This document shows positions 38,021 through 48,672 of a DNA stretch of 64,000 nucleotides, in pieces. Position numbers and translations under genes: made by a program. Numbering within the stretch: the stretch's first letter is position 1; every line of letters starts with the position of its first letter. The stretch is from Oxalobacteraceae bacterium (GTDB lineage: Bacteria; Pseudomonadota; Gammaproteobacteria; Burkholderiales; Burkholderiaceae_D). The notes under the pieces are model-generated. The model was given only the letters and a program-made list of their open reading frames with translations. It did not search any database and was not told the DNA's origin. The DNA lies in NCBI GenBank assembly GCA_025352145.1, contig JANXTY010000012.1, forward strand, positions 1 to 64,000, written 5' to 3'.

Positions 38021-38621
38021 CCCCGATGAACTACTAGTCGGACTGGTATCCATTTCCGACCGCGCTTCCAGCGGCACCTATGAAGACCTGGGTATCCCCG
38101 CCCTGCGCGATTGGCTTTCCGCTGCCATCAGCAGTCAATGGAAAATGGAAACCCGCCTGATTCCCGATGAGCGCCATGTCATCGAAAAAACATTGATCGA
38201 ACTGGTGGATCTGTTAGGTTGCGATCTAATACTGACAACGGGCGGCACTGGCCCCGCCAGACGCGATGTAACACCTGAAGCAACGTTGGCAGTCGGCACC
38301 AAAGAGATGCCGGGATTCGGCGAACAAATGCGTCAAATCAGTCTGAAATTTGTTCCCACCGCGATCCTGTCGCGTCAGGTCGCTGTCATACGGGAAACCT
38401 CAAGCCATGCCGCCCTGATTTTGAACTTGCCCGGCCAACCCAAGTCGATTAAAGAAACGCTGGAAGGACTAAAAGACGTTGAAGGCAAGTCGATTGTATC
38501 GGGCATTTTCGCAGCGATCCCTTACTGCCTCGATCTCATTGGGGGGCCATATATCGAGACCAACGAGGCGGTGTGCGGGGCGTTCCGACCAAAATCGGCA
38601 ATTCGTCCAAAGACATCGTAA
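37998..38621 (+). CDS. mogA: Molybdopterin adenylyltransferase MogA
   Basis: A 207-residue enzyme that adenylates molybdopterin before molybdenum insertion. The MoCF motif TTGGTGPARRDVTPEATLAV is intact, and VGLVSISDRASSGTYEDLGIPAL and ALILNLPGQPKSIKE are diagnostic. The start at 37998 is inside yjgA and overlaps it by 23 bases. No other molybdenum cofactor gene is nearby. Confidence 0.93.
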   Translation: MTILKKNNPDELLVGLVSISDRASSGTYEDLGIPALRDWLSAAISSQWKMETRLIPDERHVIEKTLIELVDLLGCDLILTTGGTGPARRDVTPEATLAVGTKEMPGFGEQMRQISLKFVPTAILSRQVAVIRETSSHAALILNLPGQPKSIKETLEGLKDVEGKSIVSGIFAAIPYCLDLIGGPYIETNEAVCGAFRPKSAIRPKTS

Positions 38622-38685
38622 CCGCGCGTGTGGCGATCTTTCTATGTAATCACCACGATTCAATCCATTTTAAATCCACTCAATA

Positions 38686-39351
38686 ATGACCATGTCCATT
38701 TTAGAAACCATTGAAATCGAAAGCGCCCCCAACCCCCTTGTCTCGGTCATCTGGATGCATGGGCTGGGTGCTGATGCTAACGATTTCGTACCAATCGTGC
38801 ATGAACTGGATTTGAGTAACTGTCCTGCTATTCGTTTTGTTTTCCCTAACGCACCCACCATGCCAGTGACGATCAACAACGGATATGTCATGCGTGCATG
38901 GTATGACATTCTCGGTACCGACATCGCCAAGCGGGAAGATGAAACTGGCTTACGCACCTCCCAAAAAGCAATTGAAGAACTGATCGCCAAAGAAAAAACG
39001 CGAGGAGTCGAGAGGATTTTACTGGCTGGCTTTTCCCAAGGTTGCGCAATGGCACTCCAGGTTGGATTGCGCCACTCCCCAAAATTAACGGGCTTGCTGT
39101 GTTTGTCGGGCTATGTGCCGCTGCGCGACACTATTTCGGCGGAGTGCCACTCGGCCAATCGGGATACGCCTATTTTTCTAGCACATGGTCGGTCCGATCC
39201 GGTCATCCCCATCGCCAGAGCTGAGCAATCGCGCGACTTATTAATGGCGCTCTCTTATCCGGTCGAATGGCATGAATATCCAATGCAACACTCAGTGTGT
39301 CAACAGGAAATCGCAGATATCGGTGTTTGGTTGCAGCGCGTCCTAAATTAA
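38686..39351 (+). CDS. Carboxylesterase/phospholipase of the EstB type
   Basis: A 221-residue alpha/beta hydrolase. The nucleophile elbow is LAGFSQGCAM (catalytic Ser). The Asp is in HGRSDPVIPI and the His in MQHSVC, completing the triad. VIWMHGLGADANDFVPI gives the oxyanion region. It hydrolyses short-chain esters and possibly lysophospholipids, and acts in the cytoplasm. Starts at 38686 or 38692 are both possible. The neighbour mogA is on the same strand. Confidence 0.9.
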   Translation: MTMSILETIEIESAPNPLVSVIWMHGLGADANDFVPIVHELDLSNCPAIRFVFPNAPTMPVTINNGYVMRAWYDILGTDIAKREDETGLRTSQKAIEELIAKEKTRGVERILLAGFSQGCAMALQVGLRHSPKLTGLLCLSGYVPLRDTISAECHSANRDTPIFLAHGRSDPVIPIARAEQSRDLLMALSYPVEWHEYPMQHSVCQQEIADIGVWLQRVLN

Positions 39352-39468
39352 TACGACGCGTGCAACGTTGATCGGTAGGGTGGCAGCGGCTCGATTGCTG
39401 GTGCGGGAGATACACCCTATCGGGTTCAAATCGCAGAGGGTTCAGCTTTATTAAGTGGAGCATCCCCA

Positions 39469-40515
<1,047 letters not shown>

Positions 40516-40718
40516 CTACCTTATCTTAAATATCTGCTTAGATATCTGTTTTCGTATGAATAACTACCAGGAGAAACATACGCTCTCTTCCCCCTCTGGC
40601 GCACGGTCACTTCAATCAATATTCTTATTTTCGAAAAAATTAGCGGCTCCCTGTGTTAAAATTCCGGCAATATCGGCACTGGGAAGTGCAATTACTAATT
40701 TGGACAGGTAGTTTTATC

Positions 40719-41588
40719 ATGAATCAAACAACGCTCGCAACACCCGCCAAAACTGGCAGTCGTCGCTTCATACTCGAAATGCTCGGTTTTTCCGACGCGG
40801 AAAAAACCATGCTGGCGTCGACCTTCCGTTTAACAGGAAGACGAGAATTTTGCTACGCAGAACCAGCCTCAGCAGAAGAACGAATCGACATTTATTTAGT
40901 CAATGCAGACAATGCCGATGCACTAAGCCAGTTACAAACACGCTCACCCAATATTCACGCGCCCGCCGTTTTAATTGGCCGTGAGGCCCCACCAAACAGT
41001 TGGCCCTTAATTCAAAAACCAATCCATTGGATGCGTCTGTTCGAACAACTGGATGAATTGATGGAAACCGCTTTACAAGAACGCGCCCGCCGTCAACAAC
41101 TGGATGACGGCCAATGGGATGGCCAGACATACCGACGCACCATCGACAAAAAAGCAGTGCAAGAAGCTGTCTTTCTCGCAGAAAAAGCGAGCGAATCAGT
41201 TTTAGTCGTAGATGATAGCGCCACAATCCGTGCCTTCATGCGGATGAAACTGGCCCCATTCCGTTTCGATGTCGATTTTGCCGAGAGCGGTGAACAAGCG
41301 ATCGATATGGCGCAAGCAAAATCATATACCTGTATTTTTCTCGACATTCTGATGCCGGGAATTGATGGATATCAAGTCTGCAAACGTATCAAAGCCAACG
41401 CTTCCACCAAAAATACGGCGGTGGTCATGTTAAGCAGTAAATCCACCGCCTTTGATAAATTTCGCGGATCTTGGGCCGGATGCGATGCCTATTTGAGTAA
41501 GCCTGTAGGTGAGGATGACTTACTCGCAACAATCGCTCGCTATCTGCCCAGCGCACGTGACGTACAACTGCCATCATCTAGCAACTAA
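40719..41588 (+). CDS. Response regulator with N-terminal partner domain
   Basis: A 289-residue protein with a C-terminal receiver of the PilG/CheY kind (VLVVDDSATIRAFMRMKL, FLDILMPGIDGYQVC, VVMLSSKS, YLSKPVGEDDL) and no DNA-binding output. The N-terminal 130 residues are an alpha/beta region that itself looks like a degenerate receiver, followed by a helix-rich linker. The ATG at 40719 is preferred to an upstream one because the preceding residues look unlike a domain. No kinase lies next to it; chemotaxis or pilus motility is a guess. Confidence 0.8.
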   Translation: MNQTTLATPAKTGSRRFILEMLGFSDAEKTMLASTFRLTGRREFCYAEPASAEERIDIYLVNADNADALSQLQTRSPNIHAPAVLIGREAPPNSWPLIQKPIHWMRLFEQLDELMETALQERARRQQLDDGQWDGQTYRRTIDKKAVQEAVFLAEKASESVLVVDDSATIRAFMRMKLAPFRFDVDFAESGEQAIDMAQAKSYTCIFLDILMPGIDGYQVCKRIKANASTKNTAVVMLSSKSTAFDKFRGSWAGCDAYLSKPVGEDDLLATIARYLPSARDVQLPSSSN

Positions 41589-42220
41589 CACTCCTTCGAA
41601 ATCGGCCGGGGTCAATACTTTCCTCCGGTGCCCTGGGTGGACGACTCAAACTCGAGAGTCGAAAAAATAGAGAGAATGATATTTCTCTTCCATCCAGATT
41701 TTCTATACGAACATTCCCCGTGCACGAAAAAAAGCCTGTCCTTCGGATACATTCGGAAGATGATCGCACAGGATTTTGGTTGGTAAGTGCATTTTCTCAA
41801 GACGTGCCGGTGTTGCTCCACTAACCGACGCAAGAAAATTCTCCTGCAAAACAAAAGACAAGCGAGGACCCGCCTAAATTGATGCAAATGTCGGTTAAGC
41901 TGCCACAAATAGATTGTTTGAACTTCGCTAGTTTCCCCAAGTCAGATGCTTTGACATCCCAATTCAATCACGCCATAATAAATTTACAGATGCGAAATCA
42001 GCCGCCCCAAATTTGTCTGTTGGAAAGTTCGGGAGGCCGCAAAAAATATCGCTACGATTACGTGAAATACTGTGGATTTTTGCCGTTAAGGTATATATTG
42101 AAGCATGGCAATTAGATTCAAAGGAATGGCGCTATTCTGCTGAGCAAAATAGCTGGGTGGTAAACCGGACAGTACCAACTGTCGACGACTGGTAGCAGCT
42201 TTACATCAAAGGACCTCTCT
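41589..42220. other. 632-base spacer upstream of prkA
   Basis: No convincing gene. A Trp-rich frame of 60 codons (42013-42195, plus) begins with TTG and ends 25 bases before prkA; I do not recognise it. A hairpin with a U tract on the minus strand (41727-41772) is listed separately. The promoter of prkA should lie here. No sigma-54 site with correct spacing was found; near misses have 9 rather than 10 bases between GG and GC. Confidence 0.45.
41727..41772 (-). terminator. Orphan terminator-like hairpin on the minus strand
   Basis: On the minus strand CCTGT (41772-41768) pairs with ACAGG (41739-41735), with inner CTTC/GAAG pairing, and a T7 run follows (41733-41727). No recognised minus-strand gene ends here. 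It may terminate an unrecognised transcript or be fortuitous. Confidence 0.35.
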
Positions 42221-44143
42221 ATGAAAATCTTTGACAACTACGCAGCACGGTACGAACGAACCCGCGAAGAAGAATACTCTCTTCAAGAATATCTGGAACT
42301 TTGCAAGCGCGACGCGCTGGTCTACGCCAGTGCCGCCGAACGCATGTTAGCTGCTATTGGCGAACCAGAATTGGTTGACACCCGCCACGATGCGCGACTC
42401 TCCCGCATTTTCGCCAACAAGGTCATTAAAATTTATCCCGCTTTCCGCGAATTTTACGGAACGGAGGAAGTGATCGAGCAAGTCGTTTCTTACTTCCGCC
42501 ATGCTGCGCAAGGGCTGGAAGAACGAAAACAAATCCTGTATTTGCTTGGTCCCGTGGGCGGCGGCAAATCGTCTATCGCTGAAAAGCTCAAATATTTAAT
42601 GGAGAAGGTGCCGTTCTACTGCATCAAGGGTTCTCCGGTTAACGAATCACCGCTGGGTTTATTTAACGAGGACGAAGACGGCACCATTCTTGAGGAGGAC
42701 TACGGCATTCCACGCCGTTATCTGCGCACGATTCCCAGCCCGTGGGCGGTGAAGCGCCTGCATGAATTTAACGGTGATATCAACCAGTTCCGCATCGTGA
42801 AACGCCATCCTTCTGTACTCAAACAAGTGGCCATTTCTAAAACCGAACCTGGCGACGAAAACAATCAAGATATTTCATCGCTGGTCGGCAAAGTCGATAT
42901 CCGCAAGCTGGAAGACTACGCACAGGACGATCCTGACGCTTACAGTTACTCTGGGGGACTGTGCTTGTCCAATCAAGGCCTGATGGAATTCGTGGAAATG
43001 TTCAAGGCGCCCATCAAGGTACTTCATCCTTTATTAACCGCCACACAAGAGGGGAATTACAAGGGCACTGAAGGCTTTGGGGCGATTCCTTTTGACGGCG
43101 TAGTACTTGCCCACTCGAACGAATCAGAGTGGAAAGCCTTCAAGAACAACAAAAATAATGAAGCCTTCTTAGATCGGATTTACATTGTAAAAGTGCCTTA
43201 TTGCCTGCGAGTTTCCGACGAAATAAAAATTTACGACAAACTCGTTCGCAATTCTTCTTTGGAACAAGCCCCATGCGCTCCTGGAACACTAAAAATGATG
43301 GCGCAGTTCGCTATATTGTCGCGATTGAAGGAACCAGAAAACTCCAGTATTTTTAGCAAAATGCTGGTCTACGATGGCGAAAATCTCAAAGACACCGATC
43401 CCAAAGCGAAGTCAATGCACGAATACAGCGATTATGCGGGCGTTGATGAAGGCATGAACGGGCTGTCAACACGTTTCGCCTTCAAAATTTTGTCCAAAGT
43501 CTTCAACTTTGACACCACAGAAGTGGCCGCTAATCCCGTGCATCTGTTGTATGTATTGGAACAACAGGTGGAACGCGAGCAATTTCCCCCGGAGACAGAG
43601 CAAAAATATTTTGCCTACATCAAGGAACATCTCGCGCAACGGTATGTCGAATTTATCGGCAAAGAAATTCAAACCGCGTACCTGGAAAGTTATTCCGAAT
43701 ATGGCCAGAATATTTTTGATCGCTATGTGACGTTTGCCGATTTCTGGATTCAAGACCAAGAATTTCGCGATCCCGATACAGGCGAAAGTTTTGACCGCAG
43801 CTCACTCAACAATGAGCTAGAAAAAATAGAAAAACCGGCAGGCATATCCAATCCCAAAGACTTCCGCAACGAGATCGTCAATTTTGTATTACGTGCCAAA
43901 GCACAGAATTCAGGAAAAAATCCCGCCTGGACCAGTTACGAAAAATTCAGGACAGTCATAGAAAAGAAAATGTTTTCCAACACAGAAGAGTTATTACCCG
44001 TTATTTCATTTAACGCCAAAGCCAGTGCCGATGACGCCAACAAACATGCCGACTTCGTCGCCCGGATGGTAGAAAAAGGTTACACAGCTAAACAGGTTCG
44101 TCTGCTATGCGAATGGTATCTACGCGTTAGAAAGTCATCGTAG
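42221..44143 (+). CDS. prkA: PrkA serine protein kinase (YeaG)
   Basis: A 640-residue AAA-type protein with the P loop GPVGGGKSS at residues 110-118, followed by a kinase-like C-terminal region. In E. coli YeaG acts in nitrogen starvation and stationary phase, and YeaG/PrkA proteins may also have protease activity. Landmarks include GSPVNESPLGLFN, NQGLMEFVEMFKAPI, LLTATQEGNYKGTE, IPFDGVVLAHSNESEW and FLDRIYIVKVPYCLRVSDEIKIY. AAAGGA lies 7 bases before the ATG. It is the first gene of the conserved trio prkA-yeaH-spoVR. Confidence 0.96.
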   Translation: MKIFDNYAARYERTREEEYSLQEYLELCKRDALVYASAAERMLAAIGEPELVDTRHDARLSRIFANKVIKIYPAFREFYGTEEVIEQVVSYFRHAAQGLEERKQILYLLGPVGGGKSSIAEKLKYLMEKVPFYCIKGSPVNESPLGLFNEDEDGTILEEDYGIPRRYLRTIPSPWAVKRLHEFNGDINQFRIVKRHPSVLKQVAISKTEPGDENNQDISSLVGKVDIRKLEDYAQDDPDAYSYSGGLCLSNQGLMEFVEMFKAPIKVLHPLLTATQEGNYKGTEGFGAIPFDGVVLAHSNESEWKAFKNNKNNEAFLDRIYIVKVPYCLRVSDEIKIYDKLVRNSSLEQAPCAPGTLKMMAQFAILSRLKEPENSSIFSKMLVYDGENLKDTDPKAKSMHEYSDYAGVDEGMNGLSTRFAFKILSKVFNFDTTEVAANPVHLLYVLEQQVEREQFPPETEQKYFAYIKEHLAQRYVEFIGKEIQTAYLESYSEYGQNIFDRYVTFADFWIQDQEFRDPDTGESFDRSSLNNELEKIEKPAGISNPKDFRNEIVNFVLRAKAQNSGKNPAWTSYEKFRTVIEKKMFSNTEELLPVISFNAKASADDANKHADFVARMVEKGYTAKQVRLLCEWYLRVRKSS

Positions 44144-44161
44144 TCTGGAACGATAACCACG

Positions 44162-44239
44162 AAGGGATAAACTGCAATATTGCGCTCTGAAGATACGCCG
44201 CAATGTGGGCACGGCAAGCAACGATTGTTTTTATCCCTT
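44162..44239 (+). other. Structured spacer between prkA and yeaH
   Basis: AAGGGATAAA (44162-44171) is a perfect inverted match to TTTATCCCTT (44230-44239). Inside the 58-base interval are two smaller hairpins (GCAAT/ATTGC and GCCG/CGGC). The folded form resembles a three-way junction and ends shortly before the AGGAG and TTG start of yeaH. It could be a processing or translation-control element; function is inference. Confidence 0.45.
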
Positions 44240-44269
44240 GAGGGTTAGCTGCACCAGCAGGAGATCATA

Positions 44270-45535
44270 TTGGCTTATCTTATCGACAGGCGTTTGCAAG
44301 GCAAGAACAAGTCTGCCATCAACCGCGAACGCTTTTTAAGGCGTTACAAGGGACAGATCAAAGACGCTGTTCAACGCGCAGTAAAAGGCCGCTCCATTAC
44401 CGATATGGAAAATGGGGAAACAATTTCTATCCCCGTCAAAGATGTCAACGAGCCTAGTTTCGGCCATTCCAAAGGCGGTGAGTGGGAAACAGTACATCCT
44501 GGCAATAAGGAATACTTGAAAGGCGACCAGATTCAACGTCCCAAAGGCGGTGGCGGTGCGGGTAAAGGCAAGGCCGGGAACAGTGAAGAAACATCGGAGG
44601 ACGATTTTCTCTTTCAGATCACGCGCGAAGAATTCATGAATTATTTCTTCGAGGATCTTGAGCTGCCCAACATGGTGAAAACCCAACTCACTTCCACCAC
44701 CGAGTTCAAACATCAACGCGCTGGCTACAATATGTCCGGCACGCCGTCTAACATCCACGTCTTGCGTTCCTTGCGCGGTGCATTGGGCAGGAGAATCGCT
44801 GTAGGCGGCAACTCGCGCAAACGTTTGATAGAAGCTGAGCGCGAACTGGAACAACTATTACTCACTACGCCCGAAAGCGACCTGCGCATAATCGTACTCA
44901 AACACGAAATTCATCATCTGCGTACCAGAATATTAGCGATCCCATTCATCGATCCATTTGATCTGCGTTACAGTAATAGGGTCAAGGTGCCCAAACCAAG
45001 CAGCCAGGCGGTGATGTATTGCATCATGGATGTGTCAGGCTCGATGGATGAAAGCAAAAAAGATACTGCCAAGCGGTTTTTTATCCTGCTCTATTTATTC
45101 TTAACCCGTGCCTATGACAAAATTGAAGTGGTGTTCATCCGGCATCACACATCGGCCGCAGAAGTCGATGAACACGAGTTCTTTAATTCGCGTGAATCTG
45201 GTGGAACGGTGGTTTCTTCGGCTCTGCACCTGCTCACCAAAATTATGCACGAACGTTATCCAAGCAGTGACTGGAATACGTATGTCGCCCAAGCATCGGA
45301 TGGTGACAATTGGGATAGCGATTCAATACTTTGCCGTCAGCTTCTCATCAATACCATCATGCCCTCTGTGCAGTATTACACCTACGTCGAAATAACCGAC
45401 GGTGCCCCCCAGAATTTGTGGGAAGAATACGCACAAATATCGGATCATCACCCCCATTTTGCTATGCAAAAAATAGAGAACCCAACCGACATTTATCCGG
45501 TATTTCGCGAACTTTTCAAAAAACAGCCAAAGTAA
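44270..45535 (+). CDS. yeaH: YeaH family protein (DUF444)
   Basis: A 421-residue protein of the YeaH/YhbH family. The N-terminus (AYLIDRRLQGKNKSAINRERFLRRY) aligns with E. coli YeaH. The C-terminal half has a von Willebrand A-like fold, with the metal site in CIMDVSGSMDESKKDTAKRFF and the ESGGTVVSSAL stretch. The start is TTG at 44270, with AGGAG 6 bases before it. The protein is encoded with PrkA in stationary-phase operons, but its activity is unknown. Confidence 0.94.
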   Translation: MAYLIDRRLQGKNKSAINRERFLRRYKGQIKDAVQRAVKGRSITDMENGETISIPVKDVNEPSFGHSKGGEWETVHPGNKEYLKGDQIQRPKGGGGAGKGKAGNSEETSEDDFLFQITREEFMNYFFEDLELPNMVKTQLTSTTEFKHQRAGYNMSGTPSNIHVLRSLRGALGRRIAVGGNSRKRLIEAERELEQLLLTTPESDLRIIVLKHEIHHLRTRILAIPFIDPFDLRYSNRVKVPKPSSQAVMYCIMDVSGSMDESKKDTAKRFFILLYLFLTRAYDKIEVVFIRHHTSAAEVDEHEFFNSRESGGTVVSSALHLLTKIMHERYPSSDWNTYVAQASDGDNWDSDSILCRQLLINTIMPSVQYYTYVEITDGAPQNLWEEYAQISDHHPHFAMQKIENPTDIYPVFRELFKKQPK

Positions 45536-45555
45536 CGAAACCGACGCTCAAGCCC

Positions 45556-47097
45556 ATGCCCAAGTTAACTACCAGAGAGAGTGAAAAGACCGCGAATCCA
45601 ATGCGACTTCCCGAGCAGTCTGAATGGACTTTCGAATTGATTGAGCAGGTGCATGAAGAGATTCGTCGCGTCGCTGAAAAATTCGGCCTTGATACTTATC
45701 CAAACCAGTTAGAAATAATCTCTGCCGAACAAATGATGGATGCCTACGCATCAGTAGGCATGCCCGTCTCCTATAATCACTGGTCATTCGGCAAGCATTT
45801 CATGTCCACCGAAAAAAGTTATAAGCGCGGCCAAATGGGCTTGGCTTATGAGATCGTAATCAATTCCAATCCTTGCATCGCCTATTTGATGGAGGAAAAC
45901 AGCCTGACCATGCAATCGCTCGTAATAGCCCATGCCGCTTATGGTCATAACTCCTTCTTCAAAGGCAACTACCTGTTTCGCACCTGGACCGATGCGGAAG
46001 CCATTATCGATTACATGCTCTTTGCCAAAAACTATATCGCCGAATGCGAACAACGTTATGGCATAGAGGAGGTCGAACTACTTTTGGACTCTTGTCATGC
46101 CTTACAAAACCACGGGGTTGACCGATATAAACGACCGGCCAAATTATCATTGGCTCAGGAATACGAACGTCAAAAAGACCGTGAAGCTTATGCACAATCG
46201 CAAGTGAACGATTTGTGGCGGACCCTGCCACGCCGTGAGGAAGAGGCAGAAGCTGCTACCGCACATCGATTCCCCACCGAACCAGAAGAAAATTTACTTT
46301 ATTTTGTCGAAAAATATGCGCCCTTGCTCGCGCCTTGGCAGCGCGAAATGGTGCGCATTGCACGGAAAATTTCACAATATTTCTATCCCCAACGCCAGAC
46401 TCAGGTCATGAACGAAGGATGGGCTACCTTCTGGCATTACACCATTCTCAATGAGCTCTATAACGAAGGTGTAGTCGGCGATGGTTTTATGATGGAATTC
46501 TTACAAAGCCACACCAACGTGGTCTACCAACCACCGGTTACCAGCCAATATTACAGCGGCATCAATCCCTATGCGCTCGGTTTTGCGATGATGCGCGATA
46601 TCCGCCGGATCTGCGAAGAACCGACAGACGAAGATCGCACATGGTTCCCCCATATTGCCGGGACCGACTGGCAAAAAACCCTCGACTTCGCCATGCGTAA
46701 TTTCAAGGATGAAAGTTTCATCGCACAGTATCTTTCACCGAAATTGATTCGCGATTTTCATTTTTTCTCCGTGTTTGATAACGACCAAAATGAGAAGCTC
46801 AATATCTCTGCAATTCACGATGAAAGCGGCTATCGTTATGTTCGACAACAATTAGCCGACCAATATAATTTGGGCAATCGAGAACCTAATATCCAGGTCT
46901 GGTCAGTTAACACCCATGGCGACCGCACACTGACCTTGCGCCATACCCAATTTCAGCGCCGCCCCCTTAATGACCAGGCTGAAGAAGTTCTGAAACATGT
47001 AGCCCGTCTGTGGGGATTCGATGTTCATCTGGAAACCGTCGATCAATCAGGCGCAGTACTGAGCACGGTCGAATGCAAGCGCGAAAAACGTAAATGA
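45556..47097 (+). CDS. spoVR: SpoVR family protein (YcgB)
   Basis: A 513-residue protein of the SpoVR family, required for spore cortex formation in Bacillus and linked to cell-envelope stress elsewhere. Landmarks are SVGMPVSYNHWSFGKHF, MGLAYEIVINSNPCIAYLMEE, CHALQNHGVDRYKRP, QVMNEGWATFWHYTI and SHTNVVYQPPVTSQYYSGINPYALGF. The ATG at 45556 gives a length matching E. coli YcgB; 45601 is an alternative, and neither has a strong ribosome site. It closes the prkA-yeaH-spoVR trio. Confidence 0.94.
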   Translation: MPKLTTRESEKTANPMRLPEQSEWTFELIEQVHEEIRRVAEKFGLDTYPNQLEIISAEQMMDAYASVGMPVSYNHWSFGKHFMSTEKSYKRGQMGLAYEIVINSNPCIAYLMEENSLTMQSLVIAHAAYGHNSFFKGNYLFRTWTDAEAIIDYMLFAKNYIAECEQRYGIEEVELLLDSCHALQNHGVDRYKRPAKLSLAQEYERQKDREAYAQSQVNDLWRTLPRREEEAEAATAHRFPTEPEENLLYFVEKYAPLLAPWQREMVRIARKISQYFYPQRQTQVMNEGWATFWHYTILNELYNEGVVGDGFMMEFLQSHTNVVYQPPVTSQYYSGINPYALGFAMMRDIRRICEEPTDEDRTWFPHIAGTDWQKTLDFAMRNFKDESFIAQYLSPKLIRDFHFFSVFDNDQNEKLNISAIHDESGYRYVRQQLADQYNLGNREPNIQVWSVNTHGDRTLTLRHTQFQRRPLNDQAEEVLKHVARLWGFDVHLETVDQSGAVLSTVECKREKRK

Positions 47098-47150
47098 AAC
47101 CCAATAGAAACTGCGAAGCGGTCAACTGCCGTTTCTAGGTTAAATAACCC

Positions 47151-47927
47151 ATGGAAAAACAAACCCGCTACACTCGTTATCTAATTTTTTTATTGTTTTT
47201 GCTTGGCTTCGCAGGTAATAATTTTTATGCCTATTGGAAAGTGCATCATTGGGAAAAACCATTTGTCGTTAGGGTCTATATCAACAACGGCGATGGGCGA
47301 AAAAGCACTGACGAGTACCTCGCCTCACTGACAGGGGATGATTTCAAAGAAATTGCCACCTTTACCAATTCCGAAGCCATGAGATATCGCTTTCGAAGCG
47401 ATGCAATCCTGATTCAACTCAGCAAAAAAAGAGTCATTTCTTTGACGCAGCCTCCAAGCGAACCAACTGCTTTTAGTAATATGTATTGGAGTCTGCATTT
47501 TCGGGCATGGTCCAATCTGTACCAATATCAAGACAACGATAAGAGTCCTGATGTCGCTCTGTTTTTGTCCTATTTTGACCCTGAGATAACACACCAACTG
47601 AGCCATTCTGTTGGTCTAAACGGCGGGAGAGTCGCACTCGTAAACCTGTTTGCGAGCAAGGAATATCAGGGATCGAATAATGTTGTCATCACCCATGAGA
47701 TGTTGCATACTTTTGGCGCTAGCGACAAATACGATCAAAGCAATAACCCACTTTTCCCGATCGGTTATGCAGATCCCCTAAAGATGCCCACGTTCCCTCA
47801 AGAAAGAGCAGAAATTATGGGCGGGAGAATTCCGATTTCAAGCCATACTTCGGTGATTCCAAAAAATTTGGCAGAAGTCGTTATTGGAGAAACGACCGCT
47901 GCAGAAATTCAATGGCTAGGACGGTAG
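47151..47927 (+). CDS. Membrane-anchored putative zinc metalloprotease
   Basis: A 258-residue protein with one N-terminal membrane segment (YLIFLLFLLGFAGNNFYAYW) and an extracytoplasmic remainder. The zinc-binding motif THEMLHTFGASDKYD has the form HExxHxxGxxD, as in metzincin-like proteases with an Asp as the third ligand. I do not recognise the rest. It follows spoVR by 53 bases on the same strand, so it may be read with the prkA-yeaH-spoVR operon. A role in envelope proteolysis under stress is possible but unproven. It converges with a DUF1415 gene 13 bases away. Confidence 0.75.
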   Translation: MEKQTRYTRYLIFLLFLLGFAGNNFYAYWKVHHWEKPFVVRVYINNGDGRKSTDEYLASLTGDDFKEIATFTNSEAMRYRFRSDAILIQLSKKRVISLTQPPSEPTAFSNMYWSLHFRAWSNLYQYQDNDKSPDVALFLSYFDPEITHQLSHSVGLNGGRVALVNLFASKEYQGSNNVVITHEMLHTFGASDKYDQSNNPLFPIGYADPLKMPTFPQERAEIMGGRIPISSHTSVIPKNLAEVVIGETTAAEIQWLGR

Positions 47928-47940
47928 TCAATTATTCAAA

Positions 47941-48501
47941 TTAATCGTTCTTGCGTATCAATAAATCGGCCCACCCCTCACGACCTAAGCGGCGCACCGC
48001 CTCAATATTTTTATCAAAGATGTCAGCAGCATCAGGAAACGCCGCTACTGCACGCTCGATACTGGACTCACGTAATAAATGCAATATCGGATAGGGCGAA
48101 CGATTGGTGTTGTTGTCGATATCATCGACCTGCGTATCTGCAAACTGATATTGTGGATGAAAACTGGCAATTTGAAGCACGCCCACTAAATCCAATGCAT
48201 CTAAGGAAGCATCGGCAACCGCCAGGAAATCGTTGTAATCCAAAAAATCATGCAACACGTGCGGGTGAATGAGCAACGTGGTGTCATGCCCGTCGGGATC
48301 AGCCGAAGCCAACATCTGCAATTCCGCCACCAATTCGAGTTCCAATTGTTCGACACTCGTGGCAGCACTAAGCGCAAAACGAATCTGTTTTTTGACGTAT
48401 ACCGCTTTGGCAAATGGGCATAAATTTAGGCCGATTACGGCCTGCTCAAGCCATACTTCTATATCGGCAAGAATTTTGTCATCGCTTACAGTTGGGGGCA
48501 T
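47941..48501 (-). CDS. DUF1415 family protein
   Basis: A 186-residue protein of the DUF1415 family. WLEQAVIGLNLCPFAKAVY near the start, TLLIHPHVLHDFLDYNDFL, IASFHPQYQF and RSPYPILHLLRE are conserved. The function is unknown; one Cys sits in the conserved LCPFA motif. It is divergent from the Mth938-like gene and converges with the metalloprotease gene. Confidence 0.88.
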   Translation of the reverse strand: MPPTVSDDKILADIEVWLEQAVIGLNLCPFAKAVYVKKQIRFALSAATSVEQLELELVAELQMLASADPDGHDTTLLIHPHVLHDFLDYNDFLAVADASLDALDLVGVLQIASFHPQYQFADTQVDDIDNNTNRSPYPILHLLRESSIERAVAAFPDAADIFDKNIEAVRRLGREGWADLLIRKND

Positions 48502-48672
48502 ATTTATTCCCTACTCCTAAAACATGAAAGGCACTCAAACACAACCAGCATTATTGCCTCGAAACAAGGTGCGCCTCAACACAAAATTGGGCGCCCCAAG
48601 GTAGAAAAACGATACAATGCAGCCTGATCTTTTGGTTGGGACTTACCTAGTCCGATAAACAAATAAAGCATT

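Noticed and set aside
42080-42180. Sigma-54 promoter upstream of prkA
   Set aside because: TGGCGC...TGCT looks similar to the consensus, but the GG-GC distance is 9 rather than 10 bases.
42013-42195. Trp-rich 60-codon frame before prkA
   Set aside because: Begins with TTG, has no ribosome site and no recognised family; mentioned only in the spacer entry.
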